A stretch of 64,000 nt of DNA from Fonsecaea monophora. Taxonomy: Eukaryota > Ascomycota > Eurotiomycetes > Chaetothyriales > Herpotrichiellaceae. The DNA is taken from the NCBI RefSeq assembly GCF_001642475.1, contig NW_019173937.1:124001-188000 (forward strand), read 5' to 3'. The translations under genes and the position numbers were made by a program. Below, piece after piece: positions 54,843 through 64,000 of this stretch; positions within the stretch are counted from its first letter, which is position 1, and each line of letters begins with the position of its first letter. Under the pieces are notes generated by a model. That model searched no databases. It was not told where the DNA came from and worked only from the letters and a program-made list of their open reading frames with translations.

Positions 54843-56277
54843 AGGCAGGGAGGCCGGCCGGTTCTCGAGGAGCATGGTGGTGGTCGTGGTGGAATGCACA
54901 GAAACAAAAAAGCGAGCAGAGCTCTGTCGCCTCCAAGTTCGTGTAGGGGATCAGGCGCGGGAGTTCTCCTTTGTCTCCCGACTCTCTGCTGGTGAAGCAC
55001 TCTGCTAGCCCAGGTTGAGAAGAGAGGACTATCGTGGTTATTTGGGGCCACCTCGTACTTGCACGGGTGTGTGCGAGGTACTAAATATGAGCACCAATGG
55101 CACCCAAATGGTAATGTTGGGAGATGTTTACATCTCTACAGATCGTCTGGATAAATAGCGCCTTGGCCATTGATCCCCTCCCTTTACTTGGTACAAGGCT
55201 GCACACTCCTTCATAGCTACAAAGGCCGACACTATTCTCTCCGGACCATGTCCCGGGCAACCATTTGAGAATCACCCCGCTCGCTCAACCACTGGACCAT
55301 GCCCATCATCTACTTGGCCTGGGTCGGTCTCGGGGCTGATCGGCATCTTCATGGCCGTGCAGACCCTACCTGGTCGATTGCTACCCTGTCTTCTCGGCCA
55401 GCGTGCTGGGTGCCAACACCCATCATACGGTCGCTCGTCGGTGTACTGCCTCCTTTAGCCGGACGTCCGCTGTATTCGCGCCCGGGGCCTCGGCTGGGGG
55501 AACTCGCTGCTCGCTTTCCTGGCCCTTCGCCATGGTGCCGCTGCCGCTGTTTTTTTATATATATATATGAAATGGGGCGCCTATTTCGGAACACACCCCA
55601 GATTCTCCAAGTTAATTTCTAGAGTCGACAAATTAACCAGAAAAAGTCACAGGTTTTCGAGTGGACTGATTGGCTATTACCGCCAAATCAAGAGGGGAAA
55701 AGGTATGTCACCTTCCCCCCCCCCCCCCCCAAAGCAGTGACTAAAAGTAGGGGGCAGGGGGGGAGAACACTCTCAGTTGGAGGGAAAAGAAACAAGGTCT
55801 GAAGAATACAAAGTATGAGAAAAATGAAAGAAGATATAGTCTCTCCATCACGCACTTGTGCTTTGAAAATTGAAGTCGTCGAGAGACTAAAACTTCATGT
55901 GAAGAAAAAGGGGCGGTTCAGCCTTGTCGTTGTTCAGCACGTGACCATATAATCAGTCCCCGCCTAAAGTACACACAGATACAGTCTGCTCTGCACTCTT
56001 GAAGCCTCTATCAGTAGGTCTTTATCCCAATCGTATTCCCATGAGGACTGGCATAGGAGGAAGAGCAGGGAAGAGACGCTAGACGTGCCAGGTGGGGAGT
56101 GACGATTGCTCCATATTCGGTGTGTCTCCATGGTTGAGTGCCATCTTCTGCCAAAGACTTGATGCTAGTGTCTGTGTTTTTCATTGATATATATCAGGTC
56201 ACCTCGATCCGATTTCTATACTGCACTTTGCAATACTGTGTGGTGTGGTTTGTTACATTTGCATCAACGACCTCCAC
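54843..56277. other. Long intergenic region with homopolymer and AT tracts
   Basis: 1.4 kb between the transporter and the P450 3' end. It holds an inverted repeat GAGATGT/ACATCTC (55121-55136), a TA-repeat near 55556-55567, a run of 16 C at 55715-55730, a G-rich stretch near 55751-55764 and a CACGTGA near 55939. No coding region is supported. Confidence 0.4.
55715..55730 (+). repeat. C-homopolymer, 16 bases
   Basis: Uninterrupted C-run in the intergenic spacer, followed 20 bases later by G-rich sequence. Length may be unstable or a read-length artefact. Confidence 0.6.
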
Positions 56278-58340
56278 TCAGATCCGACTTTGACTCAATA
56301 CAGCTTGCACCTGCGCATCGTAGGTACTCCCATCCTCCACGTGTAGTCCTGGGTCGATGTGGTCCGCAAAACGGCGAATGTTTCTCGCAGCATCTTCCGA
56401 CCGAGGAGTTATTCTGCATTTGAACGGGGCGCAACCTAGGACTGGAAGTGCTCCCACTAAACGAAAGAGGGCCACTGTTAGCTCGAGCTTTCCGTCTTCA
56501 ATTCCCGACATGATCCCGTGACAGAGGCTGAGAAGGGAGATTTAAAGAGAAGCCAAGCCACTCTTGCATGACTCACCTGTTTCATCGCTTGGAGGAGGGT
56601 TGTCACGTTCAATGTCAAAGGCCCACAGAATCCGGCTAATAACAATGAACAGGCTCGAGTCCGCAACATGCTTGCCGGGGCATTCTCTTCTCCCGAGGCC
56701 GAATGCGAGGTGATTGGCCGTCTTTGCACCGTCGTGGACGTGCCGTGGGTCTTCGGGCGAAAGCCACCGTCCTGGAAGAAACGCAGACGAGTTCGCAAAG
56801 TACTCATCCGAGTGATGCACAGCGTACGTATTCGGGATTACCACTGTGGATTTGGCAATGGTGGTGCCGCGGTACGTATCGTCCTGGGAGGTGGCATGGA
56901 AGAACGCCAACGGTGTGACGGATGCCCATCGATGAAGTTCCGAAACCACAGCTGTAATGTATGGCAGACTTTCCCTGTCACTGAAATCGGGCAAGCGATC
57001 TCTCCCAACGACAGTATCCAGCTCCTTTTGGGCTTCGGGAATCCACTCCGACTGTATAGCACACACCTTGAAAAACCATTGCAAGGTCGTTGCTGTCGTC
57101 TCGCTGAAATGGTCCACGTAAGCGCCCAATCATTAGACCAGAGAAAAGCGAACATTTGTGTGAGCCAGAAGAACTTACGTGCCCGCCGTGAGGAGCTCGG
57201 CCGCCACAGTGATCCGTTCAATCTCACTCAGATGCTGTGATTCGGGGTCTTGGATAAATCTGCTCAGAAAGCAGTCCGGCGCAGTACCTTCCTTAACTCG
57301 CTCTTCGATAGAATGGAAGAAGACGTTCCAGAAGTTGCGCAACTCCCGATGAATAGAGTATGCTTGGGACCTCCAGGGAGCAAGGAATCCAGGCAGATAG
57401 TCCAGGAAGGGGTAGAGGTCGACAACCCAGGCTCCCGGCGTGATATCTTGGGCTGATTAGAGTCTGGATCGGTCACAGTAGTCCCAGATGTCTCGAACAT
57501 ACTATTAAAAAATTTCTGCATCATTTCACCAATTATCCTGTGATGCTTTTAGCGCCGAGTGGACTTTGTGTCTGAACCGCGCAACCCACGGGAAGGCATC
57601 GTTGAAATTGCAATGGAGGAGCCGACTTACGTAGGGAGGAAAGCATCCGAGCGGTCAAAGCGAGCGCCAACTCTGTGGGAGCAAATCCCAATGTGTCAGG
57701 AATGGTTCACGACTCCAGGTCACGATAATAAATTTCTTTCAACAATCATGAACCGGCACTTACAAAAGCGAGAACGTCACACTGGCCGAGTACCGCGACA
57801 TTTCCGAGTAGAAGAGGTCAGGACTGTGCAGCAGGTTTCTCAGAGTTTGGCGACTCTCATACTCCTGATAAGGGAGGAAGATCTTTGCGTTCTGTATTCC
57901 GAGAAGTGTATGGATGATTTTACGGTGTTTCTGGGTTGAATCAGTTCTCGTCAACCTGCGTTTCAAACTGATGTAAGATAGGTGGACAGTACCCTGAACT
58001 CTTCTCCATATGGCATATTCACAATCCTTGCCTTCCCGGTAATGATGTCTGCCTGGGACGAACTCGTCGGGCGCGAGCTGTAAATGTGACCCTTCTTGAT
58101 CAGTAGCTCCTCAATAGCTTGCATGCTGCTGAGCACGATTGCCGTAGAGTGACCTATCCGGTATGAGAAGAAGTCTCCGTATGTTTTTGCCCACAGAGCG
58201 AGGTAGAGGTGAAGTTTGGTGCGGCGGTCTTTCTCATTGAGAAGTACTCGAGGACCGTCTGGGAGGTTAGACTTGGTGGACGGTCTGAGGGCAACATAGA
58301 CAACCAGGAGAGTAAGTAGAAGGGCTAGAAGCCAATACAT
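56278..58340 (-). CDS. Cytochrome P450 monooxygenase
   Basis: ER-anchored haem monooxygenase. Seven exons (58340-57993, 57930-57764, 57672-57631, 57537-57503, 57452-57179, 57103-56577, 56495-56278) give 536 residues. The membrane anchor is MYWLLALLLTLLVVYVAL. The I-helix motif LLTAGTETTATTLQWFF is formed across intron 5. The K-helix ExxR is seen as SELHRW with DVVSELHRWASVTPL-type context, PERF region as FLPGRWLSPEDPR, and the haem loop FGLGRRECPGKHVAD carries the Cys ligand. Helix-C sequence is KHRKIIHTLLG. Two exons are very short (42 and 35 nt), and the last intron uses an unusual GAAG acceptor. This style resembles fungal O-demethylase/hydroxylase P450s such as the OrdA group. It shares a 339-base promoter with the reductase. 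Confidence 0.9.
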
Positions 58341-58679
58341 GGTGACTATCGACGTCTCCTTCAAGGGTGCTCTCTTCAGATTTGTTGCCCCTTCTCGCCA
58401 TAGAGGTGTTACCCCTTATATACCAAGTTTGGTCGTTATGAGGGCCACCCCATCAACGAGCGGTTGACCGTCCTTCACCGAGGAAAAATCTGTTTACAGT
58501 TGCTCAAGTAAGCCGGGATTGACACGAACACCGAACAATAGGGTTATATTGAAAGCACAGAGCAGCACTTGAAGCGACTTCGATGGCGGTCAGCCGTGCA
58601 AACAGCAAACCAACGATCGACCCAAACTTACCTCTTTGATCTATATCATCGGGTCTGGGAATCACCAAAATAAGGCCCG
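58341..58679. promoter_or_regulatory. Bidirectional promoter, P450 and enoyl reductase
   Basis: 339 bases between divergent start codons. Two CGG-N4-CCG dyads are seen: CGGTTGACCG at 58461-58470 and CGGTCAGCCG at 58587-58596. Both fit zinc cluster dimers. Confidence 0.5.
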
Positions 58680-59918
58680 ATGCCGAGGATCGATATGTTG
58701 GAAGCCATTGTTCAACCTTCCCTGGAGGTGGAAATCATTCAGTCCCCAGTCCCCAGTCCCGGAGAAGGGGAACTTTTGATCAAGGTGATTTGCGCGGGGT
58801 GTAATCCGTGAGTACCCAGACCTAAAAAAGCACATCATCTTTCTGAAAAGAGCCGCTCTCAATGGTGGAGAGATCCCCACTAATGAGACATTCTGCAGGA
58901 AGGACTGGAAATCAGTGGCATACAGCAATAGGCCATCCAATTCGGGAGACGATATAGCGGGGATAATCGAGCAGGTTGGGGAAATGGTAGTCGGTTTCCG
59001 GAAAGGGGATCGGGTTGCTGCTCTTCATCAGATGCGCACAGCCCACGGCAGCTTCGCAGAATATGCCATCGCCCCCGCGCATACAGCTCTTCATTTGCCG
59101 GACCACGTATCTTTCGAAGAGGTAAGACGAATGAGACCCTCGGTTAGGCCACAGCAAACAGGCTGATCCTTTGTTTGTGTGGGCAGGCAGCAACTATCCC
59201 TCTTGCTGTATTTACGGCGGCTGTTGGGCTCTACCACTGCCTGCAATTGACACCACCATGGGAGCCGGCCACCGTGCCAAATCCGCTCATTGTCTATGGC
59301 GCTTCGAGCGCTGTTGGGACCTTTGTGTTGAAGCTCGCTTGCAGATCAAACATTCATCCAATCATCGCCATCGCCGGTAATGGAAAGACCGTGGTGGAGA
59401 CCTTGATTGATCGGTCGAAAGGGGATGTGGTCGTGGACTATCGTGAGGGTGAAGAGTACATTTTCAGCCGGGTACGTCAGGCATTGGAAGAGCGAGGTAT
59501 CGAATCTGTCAGACACGCTTTCGACTGTATCTCGGAGCATGGATCTCCAGAACTCATGGCTCGATTGCTTGCCCCCAATGGACACGCGACCTTCGTCCTC
59601 ATCGAGAAGGACTATGGGATTGTGGCTGAAAAGATTCTCACCTCGCTCACTTACGTGGGCTATGTCCATACAGGACCTTTCCCTGTCGATGCAAAGTTGG
59701 GCATCAAGTTCAATCCGGGCGGACATGGGCATGATTTTGGAGCCGTCTATTCGAGTGTCCTGGCGAGGGGATTGATGGATGGCTGGCTCACTGCGCATCC
59801 CTTCGAAATTGTGGCAAACGGGTTGAGAGGTCTGCCAGTAGCACTGAAGAATCTGCAGCAGGGAAGGGCGAGTGCAAAGAAGTATGTGATGCGTATAGAT
59901 GAAACAGACCTGAAATGA
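58680..59918 (+). CDS. Medium-chain reductase, ToxD/LovC-type
   Basis: NADPH-dependent medium-chain dehydrogenase/reductase without the catalytic zinc ligands, of the ToxD/LovC-like group that includes trans-acting enoyl reductases of fungal polyketide synthases. Three exons (58680-58807, 58899-59121, 59187-59918) give 360 residues. N-terminal GroES-like domain: VPSPGEGELLIKVICAGCNP, KDWKSVAYS, GDDIAGIIEQVGEMVVGFRK and GDRVAALH. The nucleotide fold has LIVYGASSAVGTFVLKLA and later GDVVVDYREGEEY. The C-terminus ends in LQQGRASAKKYVMRID, as in the family. A heptad of CAGTCCC copies in exon 1 makes the SPVPSPG stretch. If a PKS lies outside the window this could be its partner; otherwise it may reduce an enone substrate. 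Confidence 0.88.
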
Positions 59919-60585
59919 TAGATTTAAAGGGGAGCAGCATCTCAACGCGCAGTCTGGGGCTACCGTTCTTCGCATATTTAATGGCGCCAAACTTGTAGGT
60001 GCCTAGGTGTCCCTGGAGAAACAACCTGTGTGGGTTCTTAGGGGCTGCAATAGGCTTGGGTGCGCATTTGTAGCTAGGACAAAGTAGTCATGTGGGGACT
60101 TGACGAAATCAATAAGCCGGTCGAGTTTCCAGTCTCCCAACCACGTCAAGTCCGCCAACAGATGCAACAGAAACAGTCAATCTTGAGCTTCCGATCTCGC
60201 ACCCTTCTTCGAGACTTAGCAAACGAAGCCGTATGATGGTCTGGCCCGTCTTCGGCAATCCAGCTTTTCGGCGGTACAGATGTGCAGACTCCAAGTTCCA
60301 GCATGCTACGAACCAAGACCTCGGTTACGGCCCTCCTAGCCAGGGGAAGCAATCAATATACATTTTCGCATACTCAGTGATGCGTGCCAGGCCAAGATGT
60401 TGCTTACCCCAGCCTTGTACCTCGGTCATATTGACCACTGTTTGAGAGGGTACGCCATAAATACTTGTCTCCCACTATCTTCGAATTGCTTTTTCCTTCG
60501 AGGCATCGACGTTGCGGACTCCTTTTCCCAGCTCCAATTGTGGTGTGACTGGCTCATTTGATTTGAATTTTGAACCTGGAATCCG
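59919..60585. promoter_or_regulatory. Upstream region of acyl-CoA oxidase-like gene
   Basis: 667 bases between two plus-strand genes. GGGGCTACCG lies at 59956-59965, near the preceding gene's 3' end. Short frames on both strands were not supported. Confidence 0.4.
59956..59965 (+). promoter_or_regulatory. GGGGCTACCG element before acyl-CoA oxidase-like gene
   Basis: Shares nine bases, GGGCTACCG, with the elements at 50374 and 52767, but its left half-site reads GGG instead of CGG. It is 621 bases before the oxidase start. Confidence 0.3.
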
Positions 60586-63008
60586 ATGCTGCCCCCGTGG
60601 GTTGCGGCTTTGACGCCGTCAGAGCCCCAGGGGTCAAGTTCCCTGGCTGGCGAACGAGCGAAGTCCTCCATTGACACTGATCAGATCGCACGATTCTTCT
60701 ATCCGGAGGGTTATCTGGAAAGACAGGAGCGGCTCCTCCAGATCCTCGAGACTGATCCAGCTTTCGAAAAGACGAGCAATTACTACGACGGCCGGACGGA
60801 GCGATGGAAAAAAGCCCTTGTCAGAGCAAAGCGCATTGCTGCCCTCCAAATCCAATATAAATGGACCGATGATGAGTTGTGGGCAGCCCTTGAGCTGTTA
60901 GGCGAAGCGGTCCCTTACGCCCTGCACTGGGGCATGTTCATCGTAAGCCTCACCACCCTGAGGCTGTGAGTGAAGCCTTCTCAGGGCTGCTGCGTTTTGC
61001 TCTTAGCACTTTTCTCATTTCTACTGGTGTCGAGGCTGATATGATGATGACACGAAATCTTTGGGTTTTTCAGACGACTTTGCGAGACCAAGGTACTCCG
61101 GAGCAACATGACTTATTCCTCCAAAAAGCCCTGAACTTTGAAATCATCGGCTGCTATGCACAGACCGAATTGGGCCACGGATCCAATGTCCAAGGGTTAG
61201 AGACACGGGCGACGTGGTGCCCTCACGACAAAACGTTTGTCTTGAACTCACCCTTCCTGACGGCCTCAAAATGGTGGATTGGCACGCTGGGCCGCACGGC
61301 AAACTACGCAGTGGTCATGGCGCAATTGGTCATCGAAGGACGTTCTTACGGGCCTCATCCATTCATATGCCCTTTGCGAGATCTGACGTCGCACCAGCCT
61401 CTGGAGGGGGTCTACGTGGGGGACATAGGGCCGAAGATGGGCTACAAGTAAATCAACTCGATGAAGTGCTGCCTTTCTGACAAACCATTGACACCTCATA
61501 GCACGATGGACAACGGGTTCTTACTCTTGCACAATGTCAAGATTCCCCATGTCAACATGTTGGCCAGGTACCCAACCCCCCGCTTCCCTAGTGCAATCCT
61601 CCACACCATGATCGTCGGCCGTTGACGCCGTCTGCTTGCAGGTTCTCGAGGGTCGACCCAGACACAAGCAGATATATCAAGCCGGCAGCCCCAGGGTTGG
61701 TGTACGGCACAGTCACGTATGCACGCATGAGAGTGGCTGCGGATGCAGCCCGGGGTCTGGCAAGGGGCACCACCATCGCCATCCGTTACTCTGCCGTCCG
61801 ACGACAGTTTCGAGCTCGCGATCCTCAGACCTCTCAACCCCTCCCAGAAGGGCCGGAGATGCAGGTTCTCGACTATACCACTGTGCACGCACGTCTCTTG
61901 CCTCTGGTCGCAGCAACTTTTGCCCTTCAATTTACCGGGACCGCCATGCAAACCCTCTATCGACTGGCCAAAGAGTCATTGCCAGGCCAAGGGGGGAGTT
62001 TGTCGGAGACTCCGAAGGAAAAGGATCTTTTTGCCGAAATGCACAGTACGTCGTGTGTACTTAAGGTGTTTGCGAGCATCACGGCAGCGGAAGGCTTGGA
62101 AACTGCCCGGAGAGCCTGTGGTGGTCATGGCTACTCGCTGTTCAGTGGCATTGGTTCTTGGTACGCCGAGTATCTGCCAACCATGACCTTCGACGGCGAC
62201 AACTACATCCTGTCTTCACAGGGGTCCCGCTATGTGGGTTTTTCCTCATCCATGTGTTCAAAGTCTGTTGGGGAAAACACTGACGCCAGAGCCATTTAAT
62301 TAGCTGATCAATGCCGCCCGATCTGTCCTGCGTGGCAACGCCCTTCCAGGGTTTACCGTGGACAATCTCCGAGCCTTTCGTCGTCTGTGGGGAGCGACGG
62401 TCAGCTACGATCTCGACAACGACCAGGACATTGTCTCGATATTCGGACGGAGAGCCGCATTCTACACCTTCCAGATTCTGGAACAAATTGACGAGAAGCA
62501 TACTGCCCACAACGAGCTGCTCCCCGATTACTGGAGACTGTGTCGCGCCCACGCCGAGTTCCTGGCCGTCCACCACTTCTCCGTCGAGCTCAAGAACCCA
62601 CGGACCAACACCCAGCTTGACCCCCAGTCCGCCAACGTGCTATGGGACCTGTTCCGCCTCTTCACGACCGACCTGATCACCAAGGAACCGCAGGGATTCT
62701 ACGTCTCCGGGGCCCTCACGGTCGCACAAGTCGAGCATCTGTCTCGCAACAACCTGCCCCTTTTGCTGAAACGCATCCGTCCACACGCCGTCCGTCTGGT
62801 GGATTCGTGGAAACTTCCCGACTGGCTGCTCGACAGTTCTCTGGGCCGGTACGACGGTCAGGTCTACCCCGATCTGTTCCGTCGAGCCAGCGAGCTCAAC
62901 CCGTTGAACAAGGTCGACATCAACCCTTATCCGTTCACGGACCGGAATCGAGACCGCGCTCCCGTTGAAGCTGAGCCCACGCATAAGCTTTCTAGAGGGA
63001 AACTATAG
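60586..63008 (+). CDS. Acyl-CoA oxidase-like flavoenzyme
   Basis: FAD enzyme of the peroxisomal acyl-CoA oxidase family, oxidising a CoA thioester to the 2-enoyl form. Five exons (60586-60942, 61074-61447, 61502-61567, 61642-62233, 62304-63008) give 697 residues. N-terminal helical domain: IARFFYPEGYLERQERLLQI and YALHWGMFI, joined over a 131 nt intron to TTLRDQGTPEQHDLF. The FAD/substrate region is IIGCYAQTELGHGSNVQGLE, then ASKWWIGTLGRTANYAVVMA and DIGPKMGYNTMDNGFLLLHN. RRACGGHGYSLFSGIG is typical. At the usual base position (FEGEN in animal enzymes) FDGDN is found. The C-terminal oxidase domain ends in SRGKL, close to but not a canonical PTS1. In the cluster it may shorten or desaturate a side chain (inference). 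Confidence 0.9.
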
Positions 63009-63338
63009 ATCAGAGATGGCGAGGAGGGCAGCGTACCGGCGGGTAGTAGTATATCAAGCATGTTTTCGTGGTCAAGTAGACGAAAGAGATTGAATAGATG
63101 TATTTGTCTTTGTAGCGAGACTGTCTTTCTCGGACTCCAACCGAAACACCCTCCCCCAGCGACCAAAGTGGCTATTTTATTTTCTACGAGTTATTGTCTC
63201 TCTTGACATGTGCTTTGCGGTCTCTCCATCAGCTATGTATGTACTCTGTTCATATAGCTGACCCTCCCTTACCCCGACACAATACCCTCTGAGAGTGTTG
63301 AACAAGAATAGCAAATCCACCTTCTTCTCCACCCTCGC
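63009..63338. other. Convergent 3' region
   Basis: 330 bases between the acyl-CoA oxidase-like gene and the FAD-linked oxidase. No gene seen. Confidence 0.4.
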
Positions 63339-64000
63339 TCACATTGGGTTCTGCTCTTCATTATCCTCGCGCCTGACTCGGCACAGCCTGCCACCCTCAG
63401 CCACCATCTCGAAGGCGTCACTCCCGACACACGTGGGACAGTAGAACAGGTCGTGCGGATCGTATTTCCTCTTGATGGCCAACAACCTTGCGTAGTGGTG
63501 GCCGGGGCCGTAGAAATCGGCCTTCCAGTCCGGGTCAAATCGGTCGGCTTCGTTCATGTACGCGCCCGTGTGGGGTGCCAGCTTCTTCATGGCGGGAACC
63601 TTGACGGTCGTGATGTCGCGTTGCTTCTCGTCCAGTTCTGCTTGCGGGGCGTTGGGAGACGACGGGATCCGGGCGACGATGTTGCTAAAGTACGATGTGC
63701 GCCAGGCTGGGGCGACGCCCGAGAAAGGGTCAGAGGCGTCCCGAAACACCTGCCCACCGCCGACGAGTTCAAAGTTGTTGGTCGTCAACTGCTTGGGCGT
63801 GCCGGCGATGGTCTCAACCATATTGCGCAGGGCGCTCGAGTTCTGTGTCACCGACGGACGGTCAAATAGTCTGCTTCCAGCTCCGTACGCAGGCAGACCG
63901 ACGGGCGGTTCGACACCGGATTCGACATGGTAGTATGTCCAGTAGTCTGCATACGAGGCATAACTCTCAGAGATGAAGACGCTGGTCAGGTTCAAGGGAG
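63339..64000 (-). CDS. FAD-linked oxidase, berberine-bridge type, 5' part beyond window
   Basis: C-terminal 220 residues of a BBE-like flavoprotein; the frame is still open at base 64000, so the FAD-binding PCMH domain lies outside. Visible: GSRLFDRPSVTQ, NNFELVGGGQVF, VAPAWRTSYFSNIVARI (substrate-side APAWR strand typical of the family), HTGAYMNEADRFDPDWKADF, FYGPGHHYARLLAIKRKYDP and HDLFYCPTCVGSDAFEM, the classical BBE C-terminus. Family members are often secreted or vacuolar and catalyse two-electron oxidations, including ring closures in secondary metabolism. It converges on the acyl-CoA oxidase-like gene and implies that the cluster extends to the right. Confidence 0.9.
   Translation of the reverse strand, partial: PLNLTSVFISESYASYADYWTYYHVESGVEPPVGLPAYGAGSRLFDRPSVTQNSSALRNMVETIAGTPKQLTTNNFELVGGGQVFRDASDPFSGVAPAWRTSYFSNIVARIPSSPNAPQAELDEKQRDITTVKVPAMKKLAPHTGAYMNEADRFDPDWKADFYGPGHHYARLLAIKRKYDPHDLFYCPTCVGSDAFEMVAEGGRLCRVRREDNEEQNPM

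Noticed and set aside
1..64000. Transposons, CRISPR, rRNA, viral insertions
   Set aside because: No transposase, reverse transcriptase, terminal repeats, spacer arrays, rRNA or viral proteins were seen on either strand.

Overview
The window looks like a chromosomal segment of a filamentous ascomycete (Pezizomycotina, probably Eurotiomycetes). Genes are dense and mostly split by 45-170 nt introns with GTNNGT donors and CTRAY branch sites. Zn2Cys6 regulators carry the fungal transcription factor core, and there is a fused CWH43 and a C1-THF synthase of fungal type. Placement below class is a guess. No rRNA, convincing tRNA, transposon or CRISPR array was seen. Exon models were built by reading splice sites on the sequence; every complete spliced model has a length divisible by three and restores a family-like protein.

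Left edge (1-3.1 kb): the 5' part of a Zn2Cys6 regulator, divergent from a monocarboxylate-type MFS transporter. From 3.6 to 15.3 kb are housekeeping genes: RPN12 (proteasome), DPH7 (diphthamide), an F-box protein, a broken kinase-like gene, eIF3i and trifunctional C1-THF synthase. After a 1.8 kb stretch without a convincing gene come a Zn2Cys6 regulator and an epoxide hydrolase (17.0-21.3 kb).

From 22.0 to 44.2 kb is a second housekeeping block: a CorA/MRS2 Mg2+ channel, phosphatidylserine synthase, the divergent pair GAR1/threonyl-tRNA synthetase, a BSD2/NDFIP-like protein divergent from a UQCC2/CBP6 assembly factor, an alpha/beta hydrolase, a NAB3-like RNA-binding protein, an ICT1-like GGQ hydrolase, UTP6, CWH43 and a conserved-looking unknown protein.

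The right part (45.5-64 kb) is an accessory cluster: O-methyltransferase, Baeyer-Villiger-type FMO, Zn2Cys6 regulator, Dal5-type MFS transporter, cytochrome P450, ToxD/LovC-type enoyl reductase, acyl-CoA oxidase-like protein and an FAD-linked (berberine-bridge-like) oxidase that runs off the end. Two gene pairs share divergent promoters. CGG-N4-CCG dyads and a shared GGCTACCG core recur in it, which fits a pathway regulator, though not every copy lies in a good promoter position. No PKS, NRPS or terpene synthase lies in the window, so the cluster may be part of a larger biosynthetic locus or a self-contained catabolic or tailoring module.
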